Positions 24,821 through 34,600 of a stretch of 64,000 bases of DNA are shown here, one piece after another. Below the pieces are notes generated by a model. That model saw only the letters and a program-made list of their open reading frames with translations, was not told where the DNA came from and searched no databases. The translations under genes were made by a program, and so were the position numbers. The stretch comes from Caulobacteraceae bacterium. GTDB lineage: Bacteria > Pseudomonadota > Alphaproteobacteria > Caulobacterales > Caulobacteraceae. Positions within the stretch are counted from its first letter, which is position 1, and each line of letters starts with the position of its first letter. The DNA lies in contig CANJRI010000005.1 of the NCBI GenBank assembly GCA_947476555.1, positions 1 through 64,000 on the forward strand. Reading direction: 5' to 3'.

Positions 24821-25840
24821 TCAGGACGGGGGCGGCAGGGACGCGATGTAGGCGGCGACGGAGGTGATCTCGTCCGCCTTCAGACTGGTGGCGATCTCCA
24901 TCTGCGCGGAGTACGGCCCCTTGCGGGCGCCCTGCTTATAGTCGTTGAGCTGGCGGGCGATGTAGCTGGGCGAGCGGCCAAACAGCGACGGGGCGAGGCC
25001 CTGACCCACCAGGCCCTGGCCGTGGCAGGAGGCGCAACCCCGGTCCTCGACCAGGAGCCGGCCGGCCTCCACCGCGCCGGGGGGCACATAGGCCACGAAG
25101 CCGGAGCGCGGATCGCGCAGCCGCTCGCTGCGCTCCAGCTTCTCCGGGGTCTCGATGATGCGGCCGGCGATCGGCTCGACGCCCGCGGCGGGGCCGGTCA
25201 GGGGATAATAGAGGGCATGTCCCCCGGGCCGGTGCTTCGCCACGGTCTCGGTCTCGACCACGCGGATCCAGGGCGTCCACTTGATCGCGGCGTAGTAGTC
25301 GGCCGCCGCCTCGATCTCGGCGTCGGTCATGGCCTTGGACATGCCCGCCATCATACCGGCGTTGCGCTTTTGCGGCTCGGCGCTGTGGCGCAGCCCGGCC
25401 TTCATGTCCTTCATCGTCTGGATGAAGTAGGCGCGGGAGAGGCCAGAAACGCCGGCGTTCTCCGGCCGGCCCTTGCCGTTGGGATAGTGGCAGAGGGCGC
25501 AGGCCATGATGCCGCGGCTGGCGTCGCCCTTGGCGACGATCGGCGGCATGGCCGGGTGGTCTTCCGGATACCAGTCCGCCGGGCCGGTGGAAGAGCCGAT
25601 CTGGGCGACGGTGAACCTGCCCTTTGCTCCCGGCAGGTTGAAACGATAGCTCGCGGCGCGCTTCGGGAACACCGGCTCCGGGGCGTCGGCGCCGGGAATG
25701 GCGTAGGCCCATTGAGGCTCCTGCAGCGGGCCCGCCGCAGCGTCGGGCGCGTGCTGCTGGGCCATGCCCATGGCGGCGATGGCGAGGGCGAGCGTCGCCA
25801 CGCCCGAGCCGAGGGCGAGCCGAATTCCAACGCGCTTCAT
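24821..25840 (-). CDS. Diheme c-type cytochrome
   Basis: The 339-residue protein has a signal peptide and two CxxCH heme sites, CALCH (C114-H118) and CASCH (C269-H273). Each is followed by a helical cytochrome c fold, and the C-terminal domain ends IASLPPPS. It carries electrons in the periplasm, for example from a periplasmic oxidase or dehydrogenase to the terminal chain. It follows an NHL-repeat gene 62 bases upstream and is probably in the same operon. Confidence 0.85.
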   Translation of the reverse strand: MKRVGIRLALGSGVATLALAIAAMGMAQQHAPDAAAGPLQEPQWAYAIPGADAPEPVFPKRAASYRFNLPGAKGRFTVAQIGSSTGPADWYPEDHPAMPPIVAKGDASRGIMACALCHYPNGKGRPENAGVSGLSRAYFIQTMKDMKAGLRHSAEPQKRNAGMMAGMSKAMTDAEIEAAADYYAAIKWTPWIRVVETETVAKHRPGGHALYYPLTGPAAGVEPIAGRIIETPEKLERSERLRDPRSGFVAYVPPGAVEAGRLLVEDRGCASCHGQGLVGQGLAPSLFGRSPSYIARQLNDYKQGARKGPYSAQMEIATSLKADEITSVAAYIASLPPPS

Positions 25841-25861
25841 GATCTGTCTCTGGTTGAGGGT

Positions 25862-25889
25862 TTCGGGACGGGGCGAGCCCCGTCCCGAA
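25862..25889 (-). repeat. Perfect 12-bp hairpin between the NHL and cytochrome genes
   Basis: TTCGGGACGGGG (25862-25873) and CCCCGTCCCGAA (25878-25889) pair fully around a CGAG loop. It lies in the gap between two genes transcribed leftward. Without a T-run it is more likely an mRNA-stabilising or attenuating element than a full terminator. Confidence 0.6.
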
Positions 25890-25902
25890 GGATTGACCTA
25901 GC

Positions 25903-27165
25903 TTATTTGACGAGGTCCCAGCGCTGGATGCGGGCGCCGGAGGCGGCTTCGCCGGTGTAGACGTTGCCGGCCGTGTCGGCGGCGGTGACGTGCACATGGT
26001 TGAAGCAGCCGGGCATCTGGCCGCCGCAGCCGCCAAAGGAGCCGACTTCCTGCAGGGTCGCGCGCTCGAGGATGTGGACCTTCTTGTTCCCGCCGTCGGC
26101 GATGTAGACGTACTTCATGTCCTTATCGTTGGAGAAGGCGAAGCCGTAGACCGTGCCGGTGCCGTTCGTGGACTTCCGCGAGACGAAGGCCTCGCGGATG
26201 AAGGTGCCGTCGATCTTGAACTGCTGGATGCGGTTGCCGACCCGGTCGGCGATCCAGACCACCCCGTCGGGGAGGATGGTGACGCCGTGCAGGGTGTCGA
26301 ACTCGGTGGCGCCGGGTCCCTCATGGACGCGGGTGGGCTTGGGCGAAACCATGTCGCCGGTGCGCTCGTCGAGCACGGAGGGTTGCGGCTGCTTGCCGTA
26401 GGCGCCCCACATCCGCTTGAAGGCGCCGGTGTCGGCGTCAAACACGATGACGCGGCGATTGATGTAGCCGTCGGTGACGAACACTTCGTTGGTGGGCGCC
26501 CAGTAGGCGATGCCCGTGCCGCCGCCCTGGCTGCCCGCGCCGAGGTTGTTCTTGTCCTGGTTGCCGCAGCAGCCCTTGGTGTTGTCGCCGCCGATCTGCA
26601 GCAGGAACTTGCCGTTGTAGTCGAACTTCAGGATGTGGCTGTCGCCGCGGCCGTTGCCGACCACCCAGACGTTGTCCTTGCTGTCGACGTACACCGAGTG
26701 AACGTTGGAGATGCATTTGAAGCCGGGGCAGGTGGTCGGATAGACCTTGGCGTTGGGCATGACCGGCGGGTCGAACGGTCCGCGCGGCCGAGTGGTGTTG
26801 CGCGGCGGCGGGACCGACACGAACCAGGATTTGACGACATTGCCCGCCTGGTCGAAGGCGATGATCTGCGGCGCGATGGTGCAGCAATCGCCGTTGCCCA
26901 GATCCTGGGACAGGTCGTAATCGCCCAGCCGGTTCGACTGGCTGGAGGTCCAGACCAGGCCGTGCCGGTCGCCGTAGATGCCGGTGAGCGGGCCAATGTG
27001 CCAGTTGTTCGGCAACGCCTTGGGCCAGTCGGTGTTGAGCTTGAACTTCGGGCCCGCGCCCACTTGCGGGGGCGGCGCGGCCTGGGTGAGGCCAGCCGAT
27101 CCGGCGACCAGCAGCATCGCGAGCATCGCCGCGCCGGCCAGCTTCTTCTTGAACACCTGCAACAT
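25903..27165 (-). CDS. Exported NHL-repeat beta-propeller protein
   Basis: From the ATG at 27165, preceded by AGGGGA, the product is 420 residues with a signal peptide (cleavage near TQAAP). Repeats such as NVHSVYVDSKDNVWVVG, RVIVFDADTGAF and HGVTILPDGVVWIADRVGNRIQQF form NHL blades. It resembles peptidylglycine alpha-amidating lyase-type propellers but the reaction is unknown. Several CC and Cys residues (DCC, GCCG, GGCGG) may form disulfides. It is followed by the diheme cytochrome, suggesting a periplasmic redox pair. Confidence 0.75.
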   Translation of the reverse strand: MLQVFKKKLAGAAMLAMLLVAGSAGLTQAAPPPQVGAGPKFKLNTDWPKALPNNWHIGPLTGIYGDRHGLVWTSSQSNRLGDYDLSQDLGNGDCCTIAPQIIAFDQAGNVVKSWFVSVPPPRNTTRPRGPFDPPVMPNAKVYPTTCPGFKCISNVHSVYVDSKDNVWVVGNGRGDSHILKFDYNGKFLLQIGGDNTKGCCGNQDKNNLGAGSQGGGTGIAYWAPTNEVFVTDGYINRRVIVFDADTGAFKRMWGAYGKQPQPSVLDERTGDMVSPKPTRVHEGPGATEFDTLHGVTILPDGVVWIADRVGNRIQQFKIDGTFIREAFVSRKSTNGTGTVYGFAFSNDKDMKYVYIADGGNKKVHILERATLQEVGSFGGCGGQMPGCFNHVHVTAADTAGNVYTGEAASGARIQRWDLVK

Positions 27166-27268
27166 AGACTCTCGTCCCCTCGCTCTTATCGGCACTGATT
27201 TGCCAGAAAGCCTGACTATGCGCTGTCAGGGGGGTGCACGGGAACTGTAAGGATTTGGAAAAGCTCGA

Positions 27269-27799
27269 TCAGGCTGGGACGTAGGTCAGCCTGACCACGT
27301 CTTCGTCGACCCGCTCGCGGGCCGCCAAGCGGAGCGGCGGCCGGGGCCCGGCGAAGTAGGGGCTGCCCTGACCCAGGACGACGGGGTGGAGGTATATCCG
27401 ATACTCGTCGATGAGGCCGAGGTCGCCGAGGCTCCGCGCCAGGACCGGGCCGCCCACTTCGATCTCGCCGGGGTGTTCGTCCTTCAGCCGGCGCACGACC
27501 GCCTCGAAGTCGTCGCCTAAAAGGGTGGCGTTCGGCCCGACGGACGTCAGCGAGCGGGAAACGACCCACTTCGGCTGGCGCCGCCACGCTTCGGCGAACT
27601 CCCGTCTCGGCGCGTCCCAGCTGGCGTCGTCCTGATCAAAGTAACGCATGATCTCGTAGAGCCCGCGGCCATAGAGGGCGCCCGTCTGCTCGCGGGCCTG
27701 GTCGATGAAGTGACGGAAAAGCGCCGGGCTGGGCCCGAAGCCCATGTGATCGACGTAGCCGTCCAGCGACTGGTTCATTCCGAAGACGAGCTTGGCCAT
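27269..27799 (-). CDS. DHFR/RibD C-terminal-like family reductase
   Basis: The 176-residue protein has the dihydrofolate-reductase-like fold of the YyaP/RibD-C family (MNQSLDGYVDHM, GRGLYE, EVGGPVLARSLGDLGLIDEYRIYLHPVVLGQG). It would reduce a pteridine- or ribosylamino-pyrimidine-like substrate with NADPH, but specificity is unknown. The start lies three bases after the HerA-like gene stop, so they are in one operon. Confidence 0.85.
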   Translation of the reverse strand: MAKLVFGMNQSLDGYVDHMGFGPSPALFRHFIDQAREQTGALYGRGLYEIMRYFDQDDASWDAPRREFAEAWRRQPKWVVSRSLTSVGPNATLLGDDFEAVVRRLKDEHPGEIEVGGPVLARSLGDLGLIDEYRIYLHPVVLGQGSPYFAGPRPPLRLAARERVDEDVVRLTYVPA

Positions 27800-27802
27800 G
27801 GG

Positions 27803-29290
27803 CTAGCGCCTCCGGATTCCACCGAGCACGCCGCGGATGATCTCGCGGCCGACCTGGCTGCCGATGGTGCGGAGCATGGACTTGGCGAAGGCTTCGCCCA
27901 TGCCCTGGCGCTGGCGGGCCGGGGCCCTGCGGGCGGGCTCGCGCTCCGGGGCCTCGCCGCCCCAGGGGGAGCCGGCGGGGGCCTGTGGGACGGAGGCTGC
28001 GGCGGCGGCGGCCGTGGCGGCGCGCTTTTGCAGCATCTCATAGGCGGACTCGCGGTCCTTGGTTTCGTCGTAGAGGCCGCGCACCGGGCTTTCGGCCATC
28101 ACCGCCGCGCGTTCCGACGGGGTGAGCGGGCCGAGGCGGGAGGCCGGCGGGCGGACCAGGGTCTTCTGGACCACGGTGGGCGCGCCCTTCTCGTCCAGCA
28201 CCGAGACCAAGGCCTCGCCGACGCCCAGGCCCTGGATGGCCTCGGCGGTGTCGAAGGCGGGGTTGGCGCGGAAACTGTCGGAGGCCGCCTTGAGGCCGCG
28301 CTGCTCGACGGGGGTGTAGGCGCGCAGGGCGTGCTGGATGCGGTTGCCGAGCTGGCCCAGCACGGTGTCGGGGATGTCGGCCGGGTTCTGGGTGACGAAA
28401 TAGACGCCGACCCCCTTGGAGCGGATCAGCCGCACCACCTGCTCGACCTTCTCCAGCAGCGGCCGGGGCGCGTCGCGGAACAAGAGGTGGGCCTCGTCGA
28501 AGAAGAAGGCCAGGCGCGGCTTTTCCGGATCACCCACCTCGGGCAGCTCCTCGAACAGCTCGGACAACAGCCAGAGCAGGAAGGTGGCGTAGAGCCGGGG
28601 GCTAGAGATCAGCCGCTGGCCGGCGAGGATCGAGACATAGCCGCGGCCCGAGCCGTCGGTCCGCATCAGGTCGGAGAGCTGCAGGGCCGGCTCGCCGAAC
28701 AGGTTGGCGCCGCCCTGGTCCTCCAGCACCAGCAGCTTGCGCTGGATGGTGGCGACGGTGGCGGCGGCGATGGCGCCGTAGCGGGCCGAGAGGCTCTTGG
28801 CGTTGTCGGCGGCGAAGGTCAGGGCGGCCTGCAGGTCCTTCAGGTCCAGCAGCAGCAGGCCCTCCTCGTCGGCGGCGCGGAAGACTACGCTCAGCACGCC
28901 CTCCTGGATGTCGGACAGCTCCAGCATCCGGGACAGCAGCACCGGGCCCATCTCCGACACCGTGGCGCGGATCGGGTGGCCGTCCTGGCCGAACAGATCC
29001 CAGAAGACCGTGGGGGCGGCGGCGGGATTGATGGTCAGGCCCATGCCGGCCGCCCGGGCCAGCATCTTCTCGTTCGGGGCGCCGGCCATGGCGATCCCCG
29101 AGAGATCGCCCTTCACGTCGGCGGCGAACACCGGGACGCCGGCGTCGGAGAGGCCCTGGGCCAGGATCTGCAGGGTTACGGTCTTGCCGGTGCCGGTGGC
29201 GCCGGCCACCAGGCCGTGGCGGTTGGCGCGGTCCAGGCGCAGCAGCTCGGCATGATCCGAAAAACCAATCAGGACGCCGTCGTCGGCCAT
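27803..29290 (-). CDS. HerA-like/DUF853 ATPase
   Basis: The 495-residue protein has Walker A GATGTGKT near residue 30 and other features of the DUF853 (YjgR) branch of HerA/FtsK-like helicases, such as [12 protein letters not shown] and [12 protein letters not shown] variable Ala/Pro-rich region precedes the C-terminus, which reads [19 protein letters not shown]. The biological role is unknown. Confidence 0.85.
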   Translation of the reverse strand: MADDGVLIGFSDHAELLRLDRANRHGLVAGATGTGKTVTLQILAQGLSDAGVPVFAADVKGDLSGIAMAGAPNEKMLARAAGMGLTINPAAAPTVFWDLFGQDGHPIRATVSEMGPVLLSRMLELSDIQEGVLSVVFRAADEEGLLLLDLKDLQAALTFAADNAKSLSARYGAIAAATVATIQRKLLVLEDQGGANLFGEPALQLSDLMRTDGSGRGYVSILAGQRLISSPRLYATFLLWLLSELFEELPEVGDPEKPRLAFFFDEAHLLFRDAPRPLLEKVEQVVRLIRSKGVGVYFVTQNPADIPDTVLGQLGNRIQHALRAYTPVEQRGLKAASDSFRANPAFDTAEAIQGLGVGEALVSVLDEKGAPTVVQKTLVRPPASRLGPLTPSERAAVMAESPVRGLYDETKDRESAYEMLQKRAATAAAAAASVPQAPAGSPWGGEAPEREPARRAPARQRQGMGEAFAKSMLRTIGSQVGREIIRGVLGGIRRR

Positions 29291-29333
29291 GGGGAGCTCC
29301 TAGCGGGCCGCTAGGCTTAGCACGGCGGGGCGG

Positions 29334-29369
29334 GTCCCCAACCCCCGCGAACCGGGGTAGAGACCGATC
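29334..29369 (+). repeat. Duplicated promoter/leader element, copy A
   Basis: This 36-base segment matches copy B at 30283-30318 at 33 of 36 positions: 19 identical bases, five partly different, then TAGAGACCGATC. Both copies end exactly 21 bases before an ATG. Transcription start or binding elements are likely within it. This copy also lies in the divergent gap to the HerA-like gene. Confidence 0.75.
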
Positions 29370-29390
29370 GGTCAGAGGGCGGGAACACCA

Positions 29391-30251
29391 ATGCCGCGGC
29401 GCCTGTTCGAACTGCTGGAACTGAACCGGCCGCTGCAGGTCGCCGACATCGGCGCCGCCTATATTTCCGAGACCCCGACCTACAAGGCGATGCTCGACCA
29501 GGGCGTGGCGGAGCTGAACGCCTTCGACGCCGACGTCCGCCAGCACGCCCCGATGCGGACCTTCTACGGCGAGGGCCTGCGGATATTCCCCCAGGTGGTC
29601 GGGGACGGGACGGTCCAGACCCTGCACCTGGCGAGCCCGGCGTCCGGCATGACCTCGCTCCTGAGGCCGTCGGCGGCGCACCTGGCCTTCTTCAACGGCT
29701 TCCAGCAGTTCGGCGAGATCGAGTCCGAGACGCAGGTCGAGACCAGCCGGCTGGACGACGTGCCGGGGCTTCCGGACCTGGACTTCCTGAAGATGGATAT
29801 CCAGGGCGCGGAGCTGCAGGTGCTGAAGCACGGGCGCGAGCGGCTCGCGCGGTGCGCGATGGTGCAGCTCGAGGTCTCGTTCGTCCCGCTCTACGAGGGG
29901 CAGCCGTGTTTCGGCGAGGTGGACGTCTGGATGCGAAGCCAGGGGTTCATCCCGCACTGCTTCACCGAGGTGAAGCGCTGGTCCATCGCCCCGGTGGTGC
30001 GGCAGGGTAATTTCCGCATGCCGTTCAACCAGCTGCTCGAGGCCGACATCGTCTACGTCCGCGACCCGGTTTCGCCCGGCGCGCTGGACACCGAATTGAT
30101 GAAGATCACGGCGCTGCTGGCGCACAGCCAGTACGGGAGCATCGACCTGGCGGGACGCCTGATCCTGCAGATGACCCAGGCCGGCGTGCTGCCCGAGGCG
30201 GCGCTGGCCGCGTACATGGCGCTTACCAACGGGCCGGCCCAGGCCAGGTAG
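29391..30251 (+). CDS. FkbM family S-adenosylmethionine methyltransferase
   Basis: The 286-residue product has the FkbM C-terminal signature LDFLKMDIQGAELQVLKHG and an N-terminal VADIGAA SAM-binding segment that is shorter and less standard than in the copy at 10548-11354. Substrate unknown. The gene is flanked by two near-identical 36-base elements (copy A upstream, copy B after its stop), which could mark insertion of the gene or duplicated promoters. Confidence 0.8.
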   Translation: MPRRLFELLELNRPLQVADIGAAYISETPTYKAMLDQGVAELNAFDADVRQHAPMRTFYGEGLRIFPQVVGDGTVQTLHLASPASGMTSLLRPSAAHLAFFNGFQQFGEIESETQVETSRLDDVPGLPDLDFLKMDIQGAELQVLKHGRERLARCAMVQLEVSFVPLYEGQPCFGEVDVWMRSQGFIPHCFTEVKRWSIAPVVRQGNFRMPFNQLLEADIVYVRDPVSPGALDTELMKITALLAHSQYGSIDLAGRLILQMTQAGVLPEAALAAYMALTNGPAQAR

Positions 30252-30282
30252 TCAGGTGGCCACCGGAGGGGCGGTGAATTCT

Positions 30283-30318
30283 GTCCCCAACCCCCGCGAA
30301 CGGCGTTAGAGACCGATC
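30283..30318 (+). repeat. Duplicated promoter/leader element, copy B
   Basis: See copy A at 29334-29369. This copy is 21 bases before the ATG of the AI-2E permease. Only the five bases at positions 20-24 of the element contain the differences. Confidence 0.75.
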
Positions 30319-30339
30319 ATAGTTGGACGGTGAAGCCGC

Positions 30340-31452
30340 ATGCCCGCACCCGCCTTCGATCCGGTCTCGCGCAACGCCCTGGTGATCCTGGCGGCCATCG
30401 CGGCCGGCGGGGCGCTCTACTGGCTGGCGCCGATCCTGACGCCCCTGGCCCTGGCGATCTTCCTGGCGATCCTGATCGACGGGTTCGCGCGGGTCCTGGA
30501 GCGCAACCTGCCGGTGGTCTCGCGGCGCGCGGCCACGCCGCTGGCGGTGATCCTGTCGGTGATCATCTTCGCCGTGACGAGCTTCTTCGTGGCGGACAAC
30601 GCCTCCAGTTTCGCCGGCGAGCTGGTGACCTATGCGCCCCGCATCGACGGTTTGCTGGCGCGGCTGGCCGCCCTGATGGGCATCGACGTGCCGCCGACCA
30701 TCACCCAGCTCATGCAACGGCTCAATCCGACCCAGTACCTCGGCCAACTGGCCCGCGGCCTGCAGTCCTTCCTCTCCAACGCCGCCTTCGTGCTGATCTA
30801 CCTGGGTTTCATCCTGGCCTCCCGGCGGGGCTGGGGGCGCAAGGTGATCGACCTGTTCCCGCACCGCGAGGAACGGCAGGAGGCGGTCAACGTCTTCCTG
30901 CGCATCCGCAACGGGGTCGAGCAGTACCTGTGGGTGCAGACCGTCACCGGCCTGATGATCGCGGTGGCCTCCTGGGCGGCGATGGCGCTGGTGGGGCTCG
31001 ACAACGCCCTGTTCTGGGCGATCCTGATCTTCATCGTCTCCTACATCCCGATCATCGGCGGCGCTGTGGGCGTGATGGTTCCGCCGATCTTCGCCCTGGT
31101 GCAGTTCGAGACCCCCTGGCAGGCCTTCGCCCTGCTGGTCTTCCTACAGGCGCTGACCATGTTCATGGGCAATGTCATCCAGCCGCGCATGCAGAGCCGC
31201 AGCCTGAACATGGACCCCATCGTCCTGCTGCTGGCCCTGGCCTTCTGGGGCGCGGTCTGGGGGATGCCGGGGGCGTTCCTGTCGACGCCGCTGACGGTGA
31301 TGGCGATGGTGATCCTGGCCCAGTTCCCCGGCACGCGCTGGCTGGCGGTGCTGATCTCCGACGATGGCGACCCGGCCCAGCTGAAGCATGGCCAGCTGGA
31401 GCCGGAAAAACCCCCCGTCCCGCCGCAGGCGTCCCGAAAGAAACAGGCTTGA
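30340..31452 (+). CDS. AI-2E family transporter
   Basis: The 370-residue protein has about eight membrane helices and the conserved family segments, e.g. NVFLRIRNGVEQYLWVQTVTGL and FIVSYIPIIGGAVGVMVP. The family includes the AI-2 exporter TqsA and Na+/H+ antiporter-like members, so the substrate is uncertain. It has its own promoter-like element (copy B) and precedes gdhZ by 187 bases. Confidence 0.9.
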   Translation: MPAPAFDPVSRNALVILAAIAAGGALYWLAPILTPLALAIFLAILIDGFARVLERNLPVVSRRAATPLAVILSVIIFAVTSFFVADNASSFAGELVTYAPRIDGLLARLAALMGIDVPPTITQLMQRLNPTQYLGQLARGLQSFLSNAAFVLIYLGFILASRRGWGRKVIDLFPHREERQEAVNVFLRIRNGVEQYLWVQTVTGLMIAVASWAAMALVGLDNALFWAILIFIVSYIPIIGGAVGVMVPPIFALVQFETPWQAFALLVFLQALTMFMGNVIQPRMQSRSLNMDPIVLLLALAFWGAVWGMPGAFLSTPLTVMAMVILAQFPGTRWLAVLISDDGDPAQLKHGQLEPEKPPVPPQASRKKQA

Positions 31453-31639
31453 GCCGGGGGAGCTTCACATTGCCGATGCGCTTCCTATCTAAAGTGGGTC
31501 GGACCGTCCCCCCGTCCGACATTTGCGCCCCGAAAGGGGAGCGAGCCCAGAGCGCTTCGCCGGCCCCCCGCGGCGGAGCCACGCGCCGCCGGAAACTCTC
31601 CTCCGGCGGCGCCCTCGTATCTGGCGTAGAGTTTGCCAC

Positions 31640-34600
31640 ATGAGCGCTTCAGCCCCCGCCGGACCGGGACTGGTCCGGGCCTTCCTCGCCGAACTGAAAG
31701 GCGACCCCGCACGCGAGGCCGCCAGGGCCTTCGCCCAGCAGGCCGTGGCCGACACGGTGGCGGGCGAGCTGCCCGAACTCACCGGACTCGCCCTCGCCCG
31801 CCGCTGGGCCGACTTCTGGCGCTGGAGCGAGCGCCGGCGCGGCCAGGCCCCGCAGATCCGCATCCTGTCCCTAGAGGGCGGGCTCGACCTGCTGGAGATC
31901 GTGCAGGACGACGCGCCCTTCCTGGTCGACAGCGTGATGGGCGAGATCGCCGACCAGGGCCTGTCGGTGCGGGCCATGTTCCACCCGCTGGTGACCGTGC
32001 GGCGCGACCGCGCGGGCGTGCGGGGCGAGACGGGAAACCCGCGCCGGGAGTCGATGAACCAGGTGATCCTCGATCCGGTCGGCGCCGACCGCGAGCAGGC
32101 CCTGAAGGCCGGGATCGCCGAGACCCTGAAGGACGTGCGCGCGGCCGTGGCGGACTTCCCAGCCATGCTGGCGCTGATGGGCCGAAGCCTCGGCGAACTG
32201 GAGGCCTCGCCCCGGGCGCGCCAGGAGGACGTGGCGTTCCTGGCCTGGCTGCACGCCGAGCATTTCGTCTTCCTGGGCGCGCGGGTCTACGAATACCCGC
32301 GGCTGAAGAACGGCGACTACGCCGCCGAGGAACCGCTCTACCAGCCGAAGGACGGCCTGGGGGTGCTGCGCGATCCGACCCGCACGGTGCTGCGCCGGGC
32401 CAACGAGCCGGCGATCCTGGTGCGGCAGGTGAAGGACCGGCTGGCCGCCGATCCGCCGCTGACCATCGCCAAGTCGAACATCAAGAGCCGCGTCCACCGG
32501 CGTGGCTACATGGATTATATCGGCATCAAGCGCTACGACGCGGCCGGCCTGCCGATCGGCGAGGTGCGTTTCGTGGGGCTGTTCACCGCCGAGGCCTACG
32601 ACCAGCCGGCCGTGAACGTGCCGCTGATCCGCGAGAAGGTGGCGCGGGTCATCCAGCGGGCCGGCGCGGCCCCCGGCAGCCATAACGAAAAACGCCTGAA
32701 GAACCTCGTCGAGAACCATCCGCGCGACGAGCTCTTCCAGATGACCGAGGACGAGCTGCTGGCTCAGGCGCTCGGCATCCTGCACGTCCACGACAGGCCA
32801 CGGGTGGCGGTGTTCGAGCGCCGCGATCCCTTCGACCGCTTCGTCTCGGTGCTGCTGTACGTGCCCCGCGACCGCTACGATTCCGACGTCAGGCGACGGG
32901 CCGGCGACATCCTGGCCAGAGCCTACGACGGACGGATTTCCGCCCACTACCCCTGGTTCTCGGACAGTCCGCTGGCGCGGGTGCATTTCATCCTCGGCGT
33001 CACGCCGGGCAAACACCCCTGGCCCGACATCCACGCCCTGGAGGCGGAGATCGCCGAGGCGGCGCGCACCTGGGAGGACCGGTTCGCCGCCGCGGTGCGG
33101 GCCGGCGGCCAGCCGCCCGAGGCGGTGACGGCGGCGCTGGAGCGTCACCTCGGCGCCTTCCCGGCCGGCTATCGCGACCGCTTCGCGCCCGACGAAGCCC
33201 TGGCCGACGTCGCCGCCATCGAGGGCTTCACTGAGGGTGAGCCGGTGCGCACCCGCGCCTATCGCACCGCCCAAGACGGCGCGATCAACTTCCGCTTCAA
33301 GCTCTATCGCCTGGGCCAGCCGGCGCCGCTGGCCGAGGTGCTGCCGATCCTGGAGAACATGGGCTTGAAGGCCATCGCCGAGGCCGGTTTCCCGATCAGC
33401 CGGCCCGGCGAGCCGACTGTCTGGGTGCACGACTTCGAGATCGAGGATCCGCGCGGCGCGGACCTGGTGTTCTCGGAGGTGAAGCCGGCGTTCGAGGCGG
33501 CGGTGACGGCGGTGTGGTCCGGCCGCACGGAGAACGACGGCTTCAACCGCCTGGTGATGGAGCTGTCGATTCCCTGGCGGGAGGTGGCCCTGGTGCGGGC
33601 CCTGGCGCGTTATCGCCAGCAGTCGGGCCTCGACCCCAGCCAACGGGTGCAGGAGCAGGCGCTTTCCAACCATCCGGGCGTCAGCCGGCTGATCCTCGAC
33701 CTCTTCCGCATCAAGTTCCACACGGGGCTGAAGGCCGACCTCGCCGAGCGCCAGCGTCAGGGCGAGGCGGTGATGACCCAGATCCTGGAGGCCCTGCAGG
33801 CCGTGGAGAGCCTGGACGACGACCGGGTGCTGCGGCGCCTGGCCCTGCTGGTCGGGGCAATCCAACGGACCAACTTCTACCAGACCGGCGAGGGCGGCGA
33901 GCCCAAGCCCTACATCGCCTTCAAGGTGGCGAGCGGCCAACTGGCCGACCTGCCGGCGCCCAAGCCGTTCCGCGAGATCTATGTCTGGTCGACGGTGGTG
34001 GAAGGCGTCCACTGCCGGTTTGGGCCGGTGGCGCGGGGCGGCTTGCGCTGGAGCGACCGCCGCGACGACTTCCGCACCGAGGTGCTCGGCCTGGTGAAGG
34101 CCCAGCAGGTGAAGAACGCGGTGATCGTGCCGGTCGGCTCGAAGGGCGGCTTCTTCCCCAAGCAGTTGCCGAAGGGACCGCCGGATGCGGTGCGCGCCGA
34201 AGGGGTTCGGGCCTACACCGTCTTCCTGTCGGGGCTGCTGGACATCACCGACAACCTGACGCCCGACGGCAAGGTGATCCACCCCAAGGGCGTGGTGGTC
34301 CACGACGGAGACGATCCCTACCTGGTGGTGGCCGCCGACAAGGGCACCGCCACCTTCTCCGACATCGCCAACGGGATCGCCGAGTCCTACGGCTTCTGGC
34401 TGGGCGACGCCTTCGCCTCGGGTGGTTCGGCGGGCTACGACCACAAGGAGATGGCGATCACCGCCCGCGGCGCCTGGGAGGCGGTGAAGCGCCACTTCCG
34501 CGAGCTGGGCAAGGACATCCAGACCGAGCCGTTCACGGCCATCGGCGTGGGCGACATGTCGGGCGACGTGTTCGGCAACGGCATGCTGCTGTCGAAGCAG

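Noticed and set aside
29370-30282. FkbM gene as a transposon-borne cassette
   Set aside because: The flanking 36-base copies are not terminal inverted repeats and no transposase is present; a duplicated promoter is the simpler reading.
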